From Alkalibacillus haloalkaliphilus (lineage in GTDB: Bacteria; Bacillota; Bacilli; Bacillales; Alkalibacillaceae): a stretch of 64,000 bases of DNA. This document shows positions 50,762-58,974 of this stretch, in pieces. How positions within the stretch are numbered: position 1 is the first letter of the stretch; the number at the start of each line of letters is the position of its first letter. Below the pieces are notes generated by a model. It did no database searches. It saw nothing but the letters and a program-made list of their open reading frames with translations, and was not told the DNA's origin. The stretch is from assembly GCF_007991275.1 (NCBI RefSeq), contig NZ_BJYA01000001.1, positions 310,001 to 374,000 on the forward strand, given 5' to 3'. A program made the translations under genes and the position numbers.

Positions 50762-51631
50762 GTGAAAGTACTAGGTGTTGATATAGGCGGGACAAAAATT
50801 AGAATGGGCGTTGTTGATGAAGACTTAAATGTTCACTTAGATGAGCAAGTTCCGACAACTTTTCCTCTTTATGACTCGCTAGAAAAAGAGGTCAAAAACG
50901 TTTTAGAGAAACACCCTGACGTTGAACGAATTGGCATTGGAACTCATGGCTTCGTCGATTCAAAACGTGGGCGTGTTGTTTATGCTACGGAATTGTTACC
51001 TGGCTGGTCTGGAACTGAAGTAAAACAGCAATTGGAACAAGCAACTGGCAAACTAGTCCGTGTCGATAACGATGCAAACGTTGCAGCACTAGCTGAAGCA
51101 AAAGTTGGAGCAGCTAAGGAGTATGAACGAACGGTCTGTTTGACTTTAGGTACAGGACTAGGTGGCGGAATTATTTTAGATGACTATATCGTTTCTGGAG
51201 GTCCAAATGGCGGTGCTGCTGAAATTGGTCATATGATCTTATATCCGAATGGTCACCCTTGCCCATGTGGTCATAAAGGTTGTTATGAACAATATGTTTC
51301 AGGTACAGCACTTAAACGACGTATTGAAGAAGCTAACCTTTCATATTCACCTCGAGAGCTATTTTTAAATGCTGACCAAGACGCTAAAGCGAAAGAACTT
51401 ATTAATGCGTTCACTTTTGACTTGGCTGTCATTATTAGTTCTCTCCAAGCGACGTTCGATATGGATTGCGTTGTCATTGGTGGTGGTGTATCAGAATCAG
51501 CTGAGTATTGGTTTGATACTTTAATAGTACAATTAAATGATCATCTATTAAATCCAATTGACGTTAAAATTGCACAATTCGGTAATGAGGCTGGCATGTT
51601 AGGAGCAAGTTTATTAGTTTTAGATAATTAA
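50762..51631 (+). CDS. ROK-family glucokinase
   Basis: Phosphorylates glucose released by the glucosidases. The protein has 289 residues: the ATP loop is VDIGGTKIRMGVV, the substrate block is VDNDANVAALAE with TLGTGLGGGII, and the ROK zinc site is GHMILYPNGHPCPCGHKGCYEQYVSG. There is no DNA-binding domain, so it is an enzyme and not a repressor. The start is GTG at 50762 after GGAGG, 15 bases after the glucosidase stop. The Pgi gene downstream of the cluster would take the product onward. Confidence 0.92.
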   Translation: MKVLGVDIGGTKIRMGVVDEDLNVHLDEQVPTTFPLYDSLEKEVKNVLEKHPDVERIGIGTHGFVDSKRGRVVYATELLPGWSGTEVKQQLEQATGKLVRVDNDANVAALAEAKVGAAKEYERTVCLTLGTGLGGGIILDDYIVSGGPNGGAAEIGHMILYPNGHPCPCGHKGCYEQYVSGTALKRRIEEANLSYSPRELFLNADQDAKAKELINAFTFDLAVIISSLQATFDMDCVVIGGGVSESAEYWFDTLIVQLNDHLLNPIDVKIAQFGNEAGMLGASLLVLDN

Positions 51632-51640
51632 AAAAATTTG

Positions 51641-51669
51641 TTGCGCAAACGTTTTCATTGTGATAATAT
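51641..51669 (+). promoter_or_regulatory. Distal promoter of the binding-protein gene with operator inside
   Basis: TTGCGC (51641-51646), 17 bases, TAATAT (51664-51669). The spacer holds GCGCAAACGTTTTCAT, a LacI/CcpA-type site with the central AACGTT. Confidence 0.62.
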
Positions 51670-51684
51670 TTCACTTAACAAACA

Positions 51685-51703
51685 TGAAAGCGTTTACGCG
51701 CAA
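51685..51703 (+). promoter_or_regulatory. LacI-family or CcpA operator between the two promoters
   Basis: TGAAAGCGTTTACGCGCAA contains a cre-like core TGAAAGCGTTTACG with one mismatch. It lies midway between the two promoter-associated sites. Confidence 0.55.
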
Positions 51704-51716
51704 TTTTTTTACAGTT

Positions 51717-51744
51717 TTGTGCAAACGTTTTCACAACTTATACT
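51717..51744 (+). promoter_or_regulatory. Proximal promoter of the binding-protein gene with operator inside
   Basis: TTGTGC (51717-51722), 16 bases, TATACT (51739-51744). The spacer and -35 hold TGTGCAAACGTTTTCACAA, an almost symmetrical LacI-family site around AACGTT. The likely binder is the regulator encoded at 54818. Confidence 0.65.
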
Positions 51745-51762
51745 TTAGGGGGATTTATTTAA

Positions 51763-53049
51763 ATGAATTTAAAAAAGTGGAGTACCGGTTTGTTAGGTTC
51801 AATTATGTTAACGGGAGGTTTACTTGCTGGTTGCGGTAGTGACGATGGGTCAAGCGGTGATCAAGTAGAAGTAGATGTATTTCAGTTCAAAGTAGAATTT
51901 AGAGAAGAATTCGAACAGCTTGCTGAGACTTATGAAGAAGAAAACCCAGATGTGAGCATTAATATTACAACTGTTGGTGGCGGTGAAGATTATGGTTCAG
52001 CTTTACGTTCACGTTTCAACTCAGGTAATGAACCGTCCATTTTCAACGTTGGTGGACCACAGGATGTTGAAGACTGGTCAGATTATTTAGCGGACCTATC
52101 TGAAACAGAATCTGCTAATGCTGCACTTCCTGGCACTTTAGATGGTGTAACTGTAAATGATGGCGTTTATGGCCTGCCATACAACCTAGAAGGCTATGGA
52201 TTTATTTATAATACAAGAATCTTTGAAGAGGCTGGCATTGATGTCGATTCAATCCAAAGCTTTGATGATTTAGAAGGTGTTGTTGAGACACTTGATTCTC
52301 AAAAAGAAGAGTTAGGCTTAGATGCTGTATTTGCTTTCCCTGGTGCAGAAGCATGGGTAACAGGACTACATTTATCTAACACATTTTTAGCACCTGAATT
52401 CAACCACAATGTAACTGATGCTTATGAGGCTGACGGGGTAGAATTCGAATACGGTGAAGCATTTGAGTCAATTGTTGATTTACAAGACGAATATTCAGTA
52501 CAACCAACTGTAAGTTTAGATTATTCACAACAAGTTGAAGAGTTATTCTCACTACAGCGTGTAGCTATTATTCAACAAGGTAACTGGGTCTATCCTTCAA
52601 TTACGGGAATTGACGAAGAGTTTGCTAATGAAGATATTGATATGATGCCTATTCCAGTTGAAGGTTATGATGAAGATTTATTACCAGTAGGCGTTCCGAT
52701 GTATTGGGCAGTTAACGAGAATTTAGATGAAGAAGTTGTTGAAGCTTCGAAAGATTTCTTAGATTGGTTATACACTTCTGATTTAGGTAAGGAAGCTGTT
52801 GTAAATGACTTTAACTTCATTCCTGCATATGAAGGATATGATGCTGAAGATATTAATGACCCATTATCTCAAACAATTTATGAGTACTCAGAAAATGACC
52901 AAACAATCGGCTGGGTGTTTATGGGTTACCCAACTGGTTGGGGTGAAGATCAACTAGGTGCTTTAATTCAAAAGTACTTAAGTGAAGAAGCTAGCTGGGA
53001 CGAAATTATTTCAGAGACACAAGAAGCTTGGGAGTCCTCTAGAGAATAA
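51763..53049 (+). CDS. Alpha-glucoside/maltose-type binding lipoprotein (family 1)
   Basis: Extracellular sugar-binding protein of the ABC importer encoded next. The protein has 428 residues with lipobox LAGC (Cys24) and the family-1 blocks SINITTVGGGEDYGSALRSR, VYGLPYNLEGYGFIYN and an aromatic-rich C-terminal lobe. The ATG follows GGGGGA. Two promoters, each with an operator, precede it. A perfect stem-loop follows, which should favour binding-protein mRNA over permease mRNA. The exact sugar (maltose, isomaltose, trehalose or other) cannot be read from the sequence. Confidence 0.92.
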   Translation: MNLKKWSTGLLGSIMLTGGLLAGCGSDDGSSGDQVEVDVFQFKVEFREEFEQLAETYEEENPDVSINITTVGGGEDYGSALRSRFNSGNEPSIFNVGGPQDVEDWSDYLADLSETESANAALPGTLDGVTVNDGVYGLPYNLEGYGFIYNTRIFEEAGIDVDSIQSFDDLEGVVETLDSQKEELGLDAVFAFPGAEAWVTGLHLSNTFLAPEFNHNVTDAYEADGVEFEYGEAFESIVDLQDEYSVQPTVSLDYSQQVEELFSLQRVAIIQQGNWVYPSITGIDEEFANEDIDMMPIPVEGYDEDLLPVGVPMYWAVNENLDEEVVEASKDFLDWLYTSDLGKEAVVNDFNFIPAYEGYDAEDINDPLSQTIYEYSENDQTIGWVFMGYPTGWGEDQLGALIQKYLSEEASWDEIISETQEAWESSRE

Positions 53050-53067
53050 TCTGTGAAAAGCTAGAAG

Positions 53068-53101
53068 TGAAACAAAGTAGCAGCTTTGCTACTTTGTTTC
53101 A
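53068..53101 (+). terminator. Stem-loop between binding-protein and permease genes
   Basis: TGAAACAAAGTAGC and GCTACTTTGTTTCA form a perfect 14-bp stem with a 6-base loop, followed by only TTTTC. It is probably a partial terminator or a stabilising stem, like the one at 2520-2547. Confidence 0.7.
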
Positions 53102-53130
53102 TTTTCAAGCTAAAAGAGGGAGAGATCGTT

Positions 53131-53991
53131 GTGCGCACGAGAGATTTATCATATTGGTTATTTCTAACACCTGTACTATTTGCACTGACGACAGTTGTTA
53201 TTATACCGCTCGGTGTCGGTACATATTATTCATTTACTGAGTGGAACGGCATTACGACAGGTGATTTTGTCGGATTCGAAAACTATATTAACGCCCTACA
53301 AGACCAACGTTTTATAGATTCTCTTTGGTTTACAATTAAGTTCTCAATAGCTAGTGTCATTTTGATTAATGTAATTGGTTTATCATTAGCTTTAATTGTT
53401 ACATCCAAAATTAAGACTAACAACCTTTTAAGAACTGTCTTTTTTATGCCTAACTTAATTGGTGGTTTAATATTAGGGTTTATTTGGCAGTTCATTTTCA
53501 TTCGCGTGTTCGCTAATATTGGTCAGGCGTTTGGAATTGAAGCCATGCAAGGTTGGCTCTCTACGACGACTACTGGTTTTTGGGGATTGGTCATATTAAT
53601 GAGCTGGCAAATGTCGGGTTATATAATGGTAATTTATATCGCTTATTTACAAGGGGTTTCAAAAGAATTAATTGAAGCTGCTCACATAGATGGCGCATCA
53701 GCGTGGCAGAGATTCCGTCATATTGTATTCCCTCTTGTAGCACCAGCATTTACTGTAAGTATGTTTTTGACATTATCTAATACGTTTAAACTTTACGATC
53801 AAAACTTAGCTTTAACAGATGGTGGACCATACAATTCGACTGAAATGTTAGCGATGGAAATTTACAATACGGCATTCGTTCAAAACTCATTCGCATACGC
53901 TCAATCTAAAGCTGTTATTTTCTTTATCGTAGTGGCAGCTATCACACTAGTTCAAGTTTACTTTAATAAGAAACGGGAGGTGCAGATGTAA
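53131..53991 (+). CDS. Sugar ABC importer permease (MalF/UgpA type)
   Basis: Membrane subunit of 286 residues with six segments and the EAA loop EAAHIDGASAWQRFRHIVFP. Other family blocks are FFMPNLIGGLILGFIWQFIF and TDGGPYNSTEML. The GTG at 53131 is chosen because GGGAGAG precedes it; the open frame extends upstream to 53086 but crosses the stem-loop. Its stop overlaps the next start by one base (TAATG). Confidence 0.92.
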   Translation: MRTRDLSYWLFLTPVLFALTTVVIIPLGVGTYYSFTEWNGITTGDFVGFENYINALQDQRFIDSLWFTIKFSIASVILINVIGLSLALIVTSKIKTNNLLRTVFFMPNLIGGLILGFIWQFIFIRVFANIGQAFGIEAMQGWLSTTTTGFWGLVILMSWQMSGYIMVIYIAYLQGVSKELIEAAHIDGASAWQRFRHIVFPLVAPAFTVSMFLTLSNTFKLYDQNLALTDGGPYNSTEMLAMEIYNTAFVQNSFAYAQSKAVIFFIVVAAITLVQVYFNKKREVQM

Positions 53992-54803
53992 TGAAGTGGA
54001 AAAAGTGGCGCCTAGAACTTCTTGGAGTTTTACTAGGACTAATATGGATTGCACCTTTTTACTTAATGTTCGTTAACTCATTTAAAACACAGCGTGAATT
54101 GTTTGAAGGAACATTAAATTTGCCTTCCTCCCTTGATTTCAGTAACTATATTGAAGCATTTCAAGAAATGAATTTCTTACAAACTTTATTTAACTCCGTT
54201 TTAGTAACTGGGTTTAGTATTGTAATTATAATCTTTTTCTCAGCCATGGCAGCTTATGCTTTAGCACGAACTAAAAGCAAAGTGAGTACAGTCATTTTGT
54301 TCATATTTATATCTGCGATGCTGATCCCGTTTCAATCTGTTATGATTCCATTAGTTTCCCTTTTCGGCGAAATTGATTTATTAAACCGTGGCGGGTTAAT
54401 TTTCATGTATTTAGGCTTTGGTTCTAGCTTATCCATTTTCCTATATCACGGGGCGATGAATAATATTCCAGAAACCTTAGATGAAGCAGCGAGAATTGAT
54501 GGAGCAAATAAGTTTCAAATATTTTGGTACATTATCTTCCCTATGTTGAAACCTATTACTGTCACTGTCGGAATTCTCAATACTATTTGGATTTGGAACG
54601 ATTACTTACTACCATCCTTAGTTATTAATAGCCCTGGTAGTGAGACGATTCCGTTAAGAATGTTTTACTTCTTTGGCCAATACACTACACAATGGCACCT
54701 TGCGATGGCAGGTCTTACTTTAGCAATTCTACCAGTTATTATTGGTTACTTCTTTGCTCAAAGGGCGATCATTAAAGGTGTTACTGATGGGGCTGTTAAA
54801 TAA
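53991..54803 (+). CDS. Sugar ABC importer permease (MalG/UgpE type)
   Basis: Second membrane subunit of 270 residues with six segments and the EAA loop DEAARIDGANKFQIFWYIIFP. The N-terminal NSFKTQRELFEG block is typical of the MalG group. A GGAGG site lies 10 bases before the ATG. No ATPase gene follows, so the importer must borrow a shared MsmX-type ATPase encoded elsewhere. Confidence 0.92.
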   Translation: MKWKKWRLELLGVLLGLIWIAPFYLMFVNSFKTQRELFEGTLNLPSSLDFSNYIEAFQEMNFLQTLFNSVLVTGFSIVIIIFFSAMAAYALARTKSKVSTVILFIFISAMLIPFQSVMIPLVSLFGEIDLLNRGGLIFMYLGFGSSLSIFLYHGAMNNIPETLDEAARIDGANKFQIFWYIIFPMLKPITVTVGILNTIWIWNDYLLPSLVINSPGSETIPLRMFYFFGQYTTQWHLAMAGLTLAILPVIIGYFFAQRAIIKGVTDGAVK

Positions 54804-54817
54804 AGAGGAGTGTTTCT

Positions 54818-55840
54818 ATGAGCGTTACAATAAAAGATGTTGCCAAAAAAGCTAATGTTTCCCCTTCAACTGTTTCACGCGTCATTGCTAACAACCCTCG
54901 TATTACCGAGGAAACTAAAAAGCGTGTTCGTGAAGTTATGGAAGAGTTAGGGTATTATCCTAATTTCCAAGCGCGTAATCTAGTGGCAAATAAAACGAAT
55001 ACAATTGGTATTGTCATGGCAAATTCCGCCGCATTATCATTTCAAAACCCTTTCTTCCCAGAAGTGTTAAGAGGCGTATCTGCTACTGCGCATGCGAACC
55101 AGTACGGGTTATATTTAACGACTGGTGCTACAGAAGAGGAAGTGTACAATGAAGTCGTGTCAATGGTTCAAGGAAAACGAGTCGATGGGATCATCTTGCT
55201 ATATTCAAAAGAGAATGATCAAACGATAGATTACTTAGCAAACTCTTCATTTCCATTTACAATTGTCGGTAGACCTAGTGTAAACCCAAACCAGTTCACT
55301 TACGTCGACAATAACAATATTGAGAACTCAAAAGAAGCTGTTCAACATTTAGTTGAGTTAGGTCATGAGAAGATCGCCTTCGTAGGTGGTAGTTTAGACT
55401 TTGTCGTGTCACAAGACCGTTTAACTGGTTATAAACAAGCTTTGAAAAAAGCTGGTATCCAGTATCGAGAGGATTTAATCTTTCACCAAGAAATGACAGC
55501 TAGTATTGATCAAGATTCGGTGATCCAATTAATGAACAGATCTGAACCACCTACGGCCATTGTGACTCATGACGATTTAGTAGCATATGAGTTAATTAGG
55601 TATTTAGAAGAGTTGAAAATTACTGTACCAAAAGATGTGTCGATCGTTAGCTTTAATAACCATAAAATTTCTGAACACTTAAGACCACCTTTGACATCTG
55701 TAGATATTTCTATTTATGACCTTGGTTTTCAAGCTAGCTCTCTGTTAATAGATAAAATTAATCAACCAAACATACAAGACACACACAAAATCGTTTCTTC
55801 TACACTGATTAAACGTGGCTCTTGTAGACGGAACAACTAG
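54818..55840 (+). CDS. LacI-family regulator of the alpha-glucoside cluster (MalR-like)
   Basis: Repressor of 340 residues. An N-terminal helix-turn-helix (VTIKDVAKKANVSPSTVSRV) with hinge helix YPNFQARNLV is followed by a periplasmic-binding-protein-like ligand domain. It resembles MalR proteins, which respond to maltose. Likely operators are the AACGTT-centred sites at 51641-51744. The ATG follows AAGAGGAG. It lies 14 bases after the permease stop and 13 bases before the second glucosidase start. Confidence 0.93.
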   Translation: MSVTIKDVAKKANVSPSTVSRVIANNPRITEETKKRVREVMEELGYYPNFQARNLVANKTNTIGIVMANSAALSFQNPFFPEVLRGVSATAHANQYGLYLTTGATEEEVYNEVVSMVQGKRVDGIILLYSKENDQTIDYLANSSFPFTIVGRPSVNPNQFTYVDNNNIENSKEAVQHLVELGHEKIAFVGGSLDFVVSQDRLTGYKQALKKAGIQYREDLIFHQEMTASIDQDSVIQLMNRSEPPTAIVTHDDLVAYELIRYLEELKITVPKDVSIVSFNNHKISEHLRPPLTSVDISIYDLGFQASSLLIDKINQPNIQDTHKIVSSTLIKRGSCRRNN

Positions 55841-55853
55841 AAGGGGTATGATT

Positions 55854-57470
55854 ATGGAAAGAATTTGGTGGAAAGAGGCTGTAGCCTATCAAATATATTT
55901 ACGAAGCTTCTATGATTCAAATGGTGACGGAATAGGTGATATACCAGGAATCATTGAAAAACTCGACTACTTAAAAGACTTAGGTATTGATGTCATTTGG
56001 GTCTGTCCCTTTTACAAATCACCTAATGCAGATAACGGTTACGATATTAGTGATTATCAAGCTGTGTTAGAAGAGTTTGGAACGATGGATGACTTTGATC
56101 GGTTATTAGAAGAAGCCCACAAGCGTGATATGAAACTGATTATAGACTTAGTCGTCAATCATACGAGTGATGAACACCCTTGGTTTATCGAGTCGCGCTC
56201 ATCAAAAGATCACCCTAAGCGTGATTGGTACATTTGGGCTGACCAACCAAACAATTGGCAAAGTATCTTTGGTGGCCCGGCATGGCAGTATGACAAACAT
56301 AGCGACCAATACTACTTACACATATTCTCAGTCAAACAACCCGATTTAAATTGGGAAAACAAAGACATGAGACAATCTATCTACGACATGATTAATTGGT
56401 GGTTAGATAAAGGCATTGATGGTTTTAGAGTTGATGCTATTAGCCATATTAAAAAAACAAAAGGCCTTCCAAATGGACAAAGCTCCACTGAACCACCGTG
56501 GGAACACATGATGAATGTTGACGGTATTCACAACTACTTAGATGAGTTATATGATAAGACGTTTTCAAACTATGATATTATGACTGTCGGAGAAGCAAAT
56601 GGTGTTAGCACAGACGATATTTACAAATGGGTAGGAAAAGATGAAGGTAAATTCAGCATGATCTTCCAATTTGAACACCTTGATTTGTGGGATCGTAATT
56701 CGAATGCAGGTGTCGATGTCCCAAAACTGAAAGAAGTACTAACGAAATGGCAACACGCATTAGATGAAGACGGTTGGAACGCCTTATTTATCGAAAACCA
56801 TGACATTCCAAGGGCCACGACAACATGGGGGAATGACGAAGATTATTGGTATGAGTGCGCAACAGCTTTAGGTGTTATGTACTTCTTCATGAAAGGAACC
56901 CCTTTCATTTATCAAGGTCAAGAAATTGGTATGAAAAATGCTGAGTTTTCTTCGATTAATGATTTCAATGACATTAAAGACCATAACTTTTATAAACAAC
57001 AAAGCGAACAAGGTGAAAGTGCTCAAGCAATTATCGACACATTAAACGTAACAAGCCGCGATCACTCTAGAACACCGATGCAATGGTCAGCTGAACCGAA
57101 TGCCGGCTTTACTACTGGCACACCTTGGCTTAAAACAAACCCTAACTATAAAACAATTAATGTTGAATCACAGTTAAATGACCCTAATTCTGTTCTGTCA
57201 TTTTACAAAGACATGATTCAACTTAAAAAATCTAATGAGACGTTCACATATGGTAAGTATGACCTCGTTTTTGAAAGTTCACCAACTGTCTTTGCATACA
57301 CTAGAACGTTGAACGAAGACCAAGTTCTTGTATTGACTAACTTAAGCGAAGACCGAACTCCTATTGATTTATCCCAATACGAATTAGGTCACTTATTATT
57401 AAACAACTACTCAGAAGTTGACGAAACTGTGCTAAAACCTTACGAAGCAAGGGTTTATCAAGTTAAGTAA
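55854..57470 (+). CDS. GH13 subfamily 31 glucosidase, second paralogue, probable alpha-1,4 preference
   Basis: Cytoplasmic alpha-glucosidase of 538 residues, clearly related to the first but with different key residues. Region II is GFRVDAISH (nucleophile Asp194 followed by Ala195), region III is TVGEANG (Glu247) and region IV is ENHDIPR (Asp317). Ala or Thr after the nucleophile, instead of Val, is linked to alpha-1,4 cleavage in this subfamily. The ATG at 55854 has AAGGGG seven bases upstream; an earlier ATG at 55848 is too close. It is the last gene of the unit. Confidence 0.92.
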   Translation: MERIWWKEAVAYQIYLRSFYDSNGDGIGDIPGIIEKLDYLKDLGIDVIWVCPFYKSPNADNGYDISDYQAVLEEFGTMDDFDRLLEEAHKRDMKLIIDLVVNHTSDEHPWFIESRSSKDHPKRDWYIWADQPNNWQSIFGGPAWQYDKHSDQYYLHIFSVKQPDLNWENKDMRQSIYDMINWWLDKGIDGFRVDAISHIKKTKGLPNGQSSTEPPWEHMMNVDGIHNYLDELYDKTFSNYDIMTVGEANGVSTDDIYKWVGKDEGKFSMIFQFEHLDLWDRNSNAGVDVPKLKEVLTKWQHALDEDGWNALFIENHDIPRATTTWGNDEDYWYECATALGVMYFFMKGTPFIYQGQEIGMKNAEFSSINDFNDIKDHNFYKQQSEQGESAQAIIDTLNVTSRDHSRTPMQWSAEPNAGFTTGTPWLKTNPNYKTINVESQLNDPNSVLSFYKDMIQLKKSNETFTYGKYDLVFESSPTVFAYTRTLNEDQVLVLTNLSEDRTPIDLSQYELGHLLLNNYSEVDETVLKPYEARVYQVK

Positions 57471-57489
57471 AACCATAAATGAATTACAC

Positions 57490-57531
57490 CCCAGCTAGAG
57501 ATAAAACAAATGACTCTTGCTGGGTTTTTTT
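57490..57531 (+). terminator. Terminator of the alpha-glucoside operon
   Basis: CCCAGCTAGAG pairs with CTCTTGCTGGG (one mismatch), followed by TTTTTTT. Confidence 0.88.
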
Positions 57532-57557
57532 ATGGCATCTGTACAATTCCTTACTAA

Positions 57558-57593
57558 AAAAGGTGACCTGAATTAGCTTCGAGGTCACCTTTT
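57558..57593 (-). terminator. Terminator of pgi
   Basis: AAAAGGTGACCT pairs with AGGTCACCTTTT, a perfect 12-bp stem, followed on the minus strand by TTAG; T residues within the stem also support use in both directions. Confidence 0.85.
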
Positions 57594-57609
57594 AGACTTT
57601 ATAAATATT

Positions 57610-58896
57610 TTACTCTGTTTCGTAGCCTGGTTTTTTTAGAAGTTTAAAGATATTAGTCTTATACTCTTCAACACCGGGTTGGTTGAATGGGTTAATATCA
57701 AGTAAATATGCGCTATAAGCACATGCTAGCATGTAGAAATATAATAAATAACCAATATGGTACTCATCGATCTTCGGCAAATGGATTCCGATCTGTGGAA
57801 CACCACCAGATAAGTGAGCCTTTGACGTTCCTTCATAAGCGACTAAGTTGAAGTCATTTAATGACGTGCCAGCTAAATAATTTAACTCATCAGCATTTTG
57901 TTCCGCTTCAAACAGCTCTAAATCTTCCTCAACCTCTTCAACAATTAAAAATGATTCTAGCAAGTCCCTTTTTCCGTCTTGAATATATTGCCCTAAAGAA
58001 TGAAGGTCTGTCGTGTAAGTAACTGAAACTGGGAAAATACCTTTATGTTCTTTACCTTCACTCTCACCATATAGTTGCTTCCACCACTCTTGTACATAGC
58101 TCAACTTCGGCTCAAATGTTGCTAACACTTCATTTGTAAACCCTTGTTCATAAAGGTTATGACGAATAGCTGCATATTGAATAGCAGGGTTATTTTCTGG
58201 GTCAAATGTTGATAATCCATCCTCAGCTTGTTTAGCACCATGAATAAGTTCATCAATATTATAGCCTGCTGCTGCAATAGGAAGTAACCCTACCGCTGTA
58301 AATACAGAATAACGTCCACCTACATCGTCTGGTACGACAAAACGCTGATAACCCTTTTCTTTTGCTAGATTTAAGAGAGCACCTTTGTTTTCGTCTGTCG
58401 TTACGTAAATACGACTTGATGCTTCCTCTCCATAACGGTCTTCCATATAATTTTGTAAAAATCGAAAAGCAATAGCTGGTTCTGTTGTAGTTCCTGACTT
58501 TGAAATAACATTTAGAGCCACTTCTCGGTCATCTATGTAGTCCATTAACTGTTTTAAATAAGCGCCACTAACATGCTGACCCGCAAACAACACTTCAAAA
58601 TTAGGGTTTTTTTCGAAATGTGGTTTTAACGCTTCAATAACAGCCTTAGATCCTAAATACGAACCACCAATACCAATAACGATCAGTACATCAGCTTGTT
58701 TTTGAATTTGGTCTGCAGTATTTCTTATATTGTTCAAAAATTCATCTGAAAGTCCACTTGGCCAATCTAACCAACCTAAGAAGTCATTTCCTGCACCTTG
58801 CTTTTTATATAAATCTTCATGAATAGCTTGTAGACGAGAAACTTGATTTTGGTTTAATACATCTTGTTTCTGTCCAGAGTAAGTTACGTTAATCAT
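57610..58896 (-). CDS. pgi: Glucose-6-phosphate isomerase
   Basis: Interconverts glucose 6-phosphate and fructose 6-phosphate in glycolysis. The 428 residues are slightly shorter than most Bacillus forms. Visible are IGIGGSYLGSKAV, the phosphate-binding ISKSGTTTEPAIAFR, VGGRYSVFTAVGLLPIA and the His block EGTSKAHLSGG. The ATG follows AAAAGGGG. An extended -10 (TGGTATAAT) lies upstream. It sits just past the glucosidase cluster on the opposite strand, so it is not in the same operon. Confidence 0.96.
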   Translation of the reverse strand: MINVTYSGQKQDVLNQNQVSRLQAIHEDLYKKQGAGNDFLGWLDWPSGLSDEFLNNIRNTADQIQKQADVLIVIGIGGSYLGSKAVIEALKPHFEKNPNFEVLFAGQHVSGAYLKQLMDYIDDREVALNVISKSGTTTEPAIAFRFLQNYMEDRYGEEASSRIYVTTDENKGALLNLAKEKGYQRFVVPDDVGGRYSVFTAVGLLPIAAAGYNIDELIHGAKQAEDGLSTFDPENNPAIQYAAIRHNLYEQGFTNEVLATFEPKLSYVQEWWKQLYGESEGKEHKGIFPVSVTYTTDLHSLGQYIQDGKRDLLESFLIVEEVEEDLELFEAEQNADELNYLAGTSLNDFNLVAYEGTSKAHLSGGVPQIGIHLPKIDEYHIGYLLYFYMLACAYSAYLLDINPFNQPGVEEYKTNIFKLLKKPGYETE

Positions 58897-58932
58897 CGTT
58901 CGTCCCCTTTTCTCGTTGAATATCTGCTTCGT

Positions 58933-58941
58933 ATTATACCA
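58933..58941 (-). promoter_or_regulatory. Extended -10 promoter of pgi
   Basis: TGGTATAAT on the minus strand, 37 bases before the start codon. No good -35 is seen at 17 bases. Confidence 0.55.
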
Positions 58942-58974
58942 AAATTTCTAAGCTTTTAAATGTTAAGAAGATAA

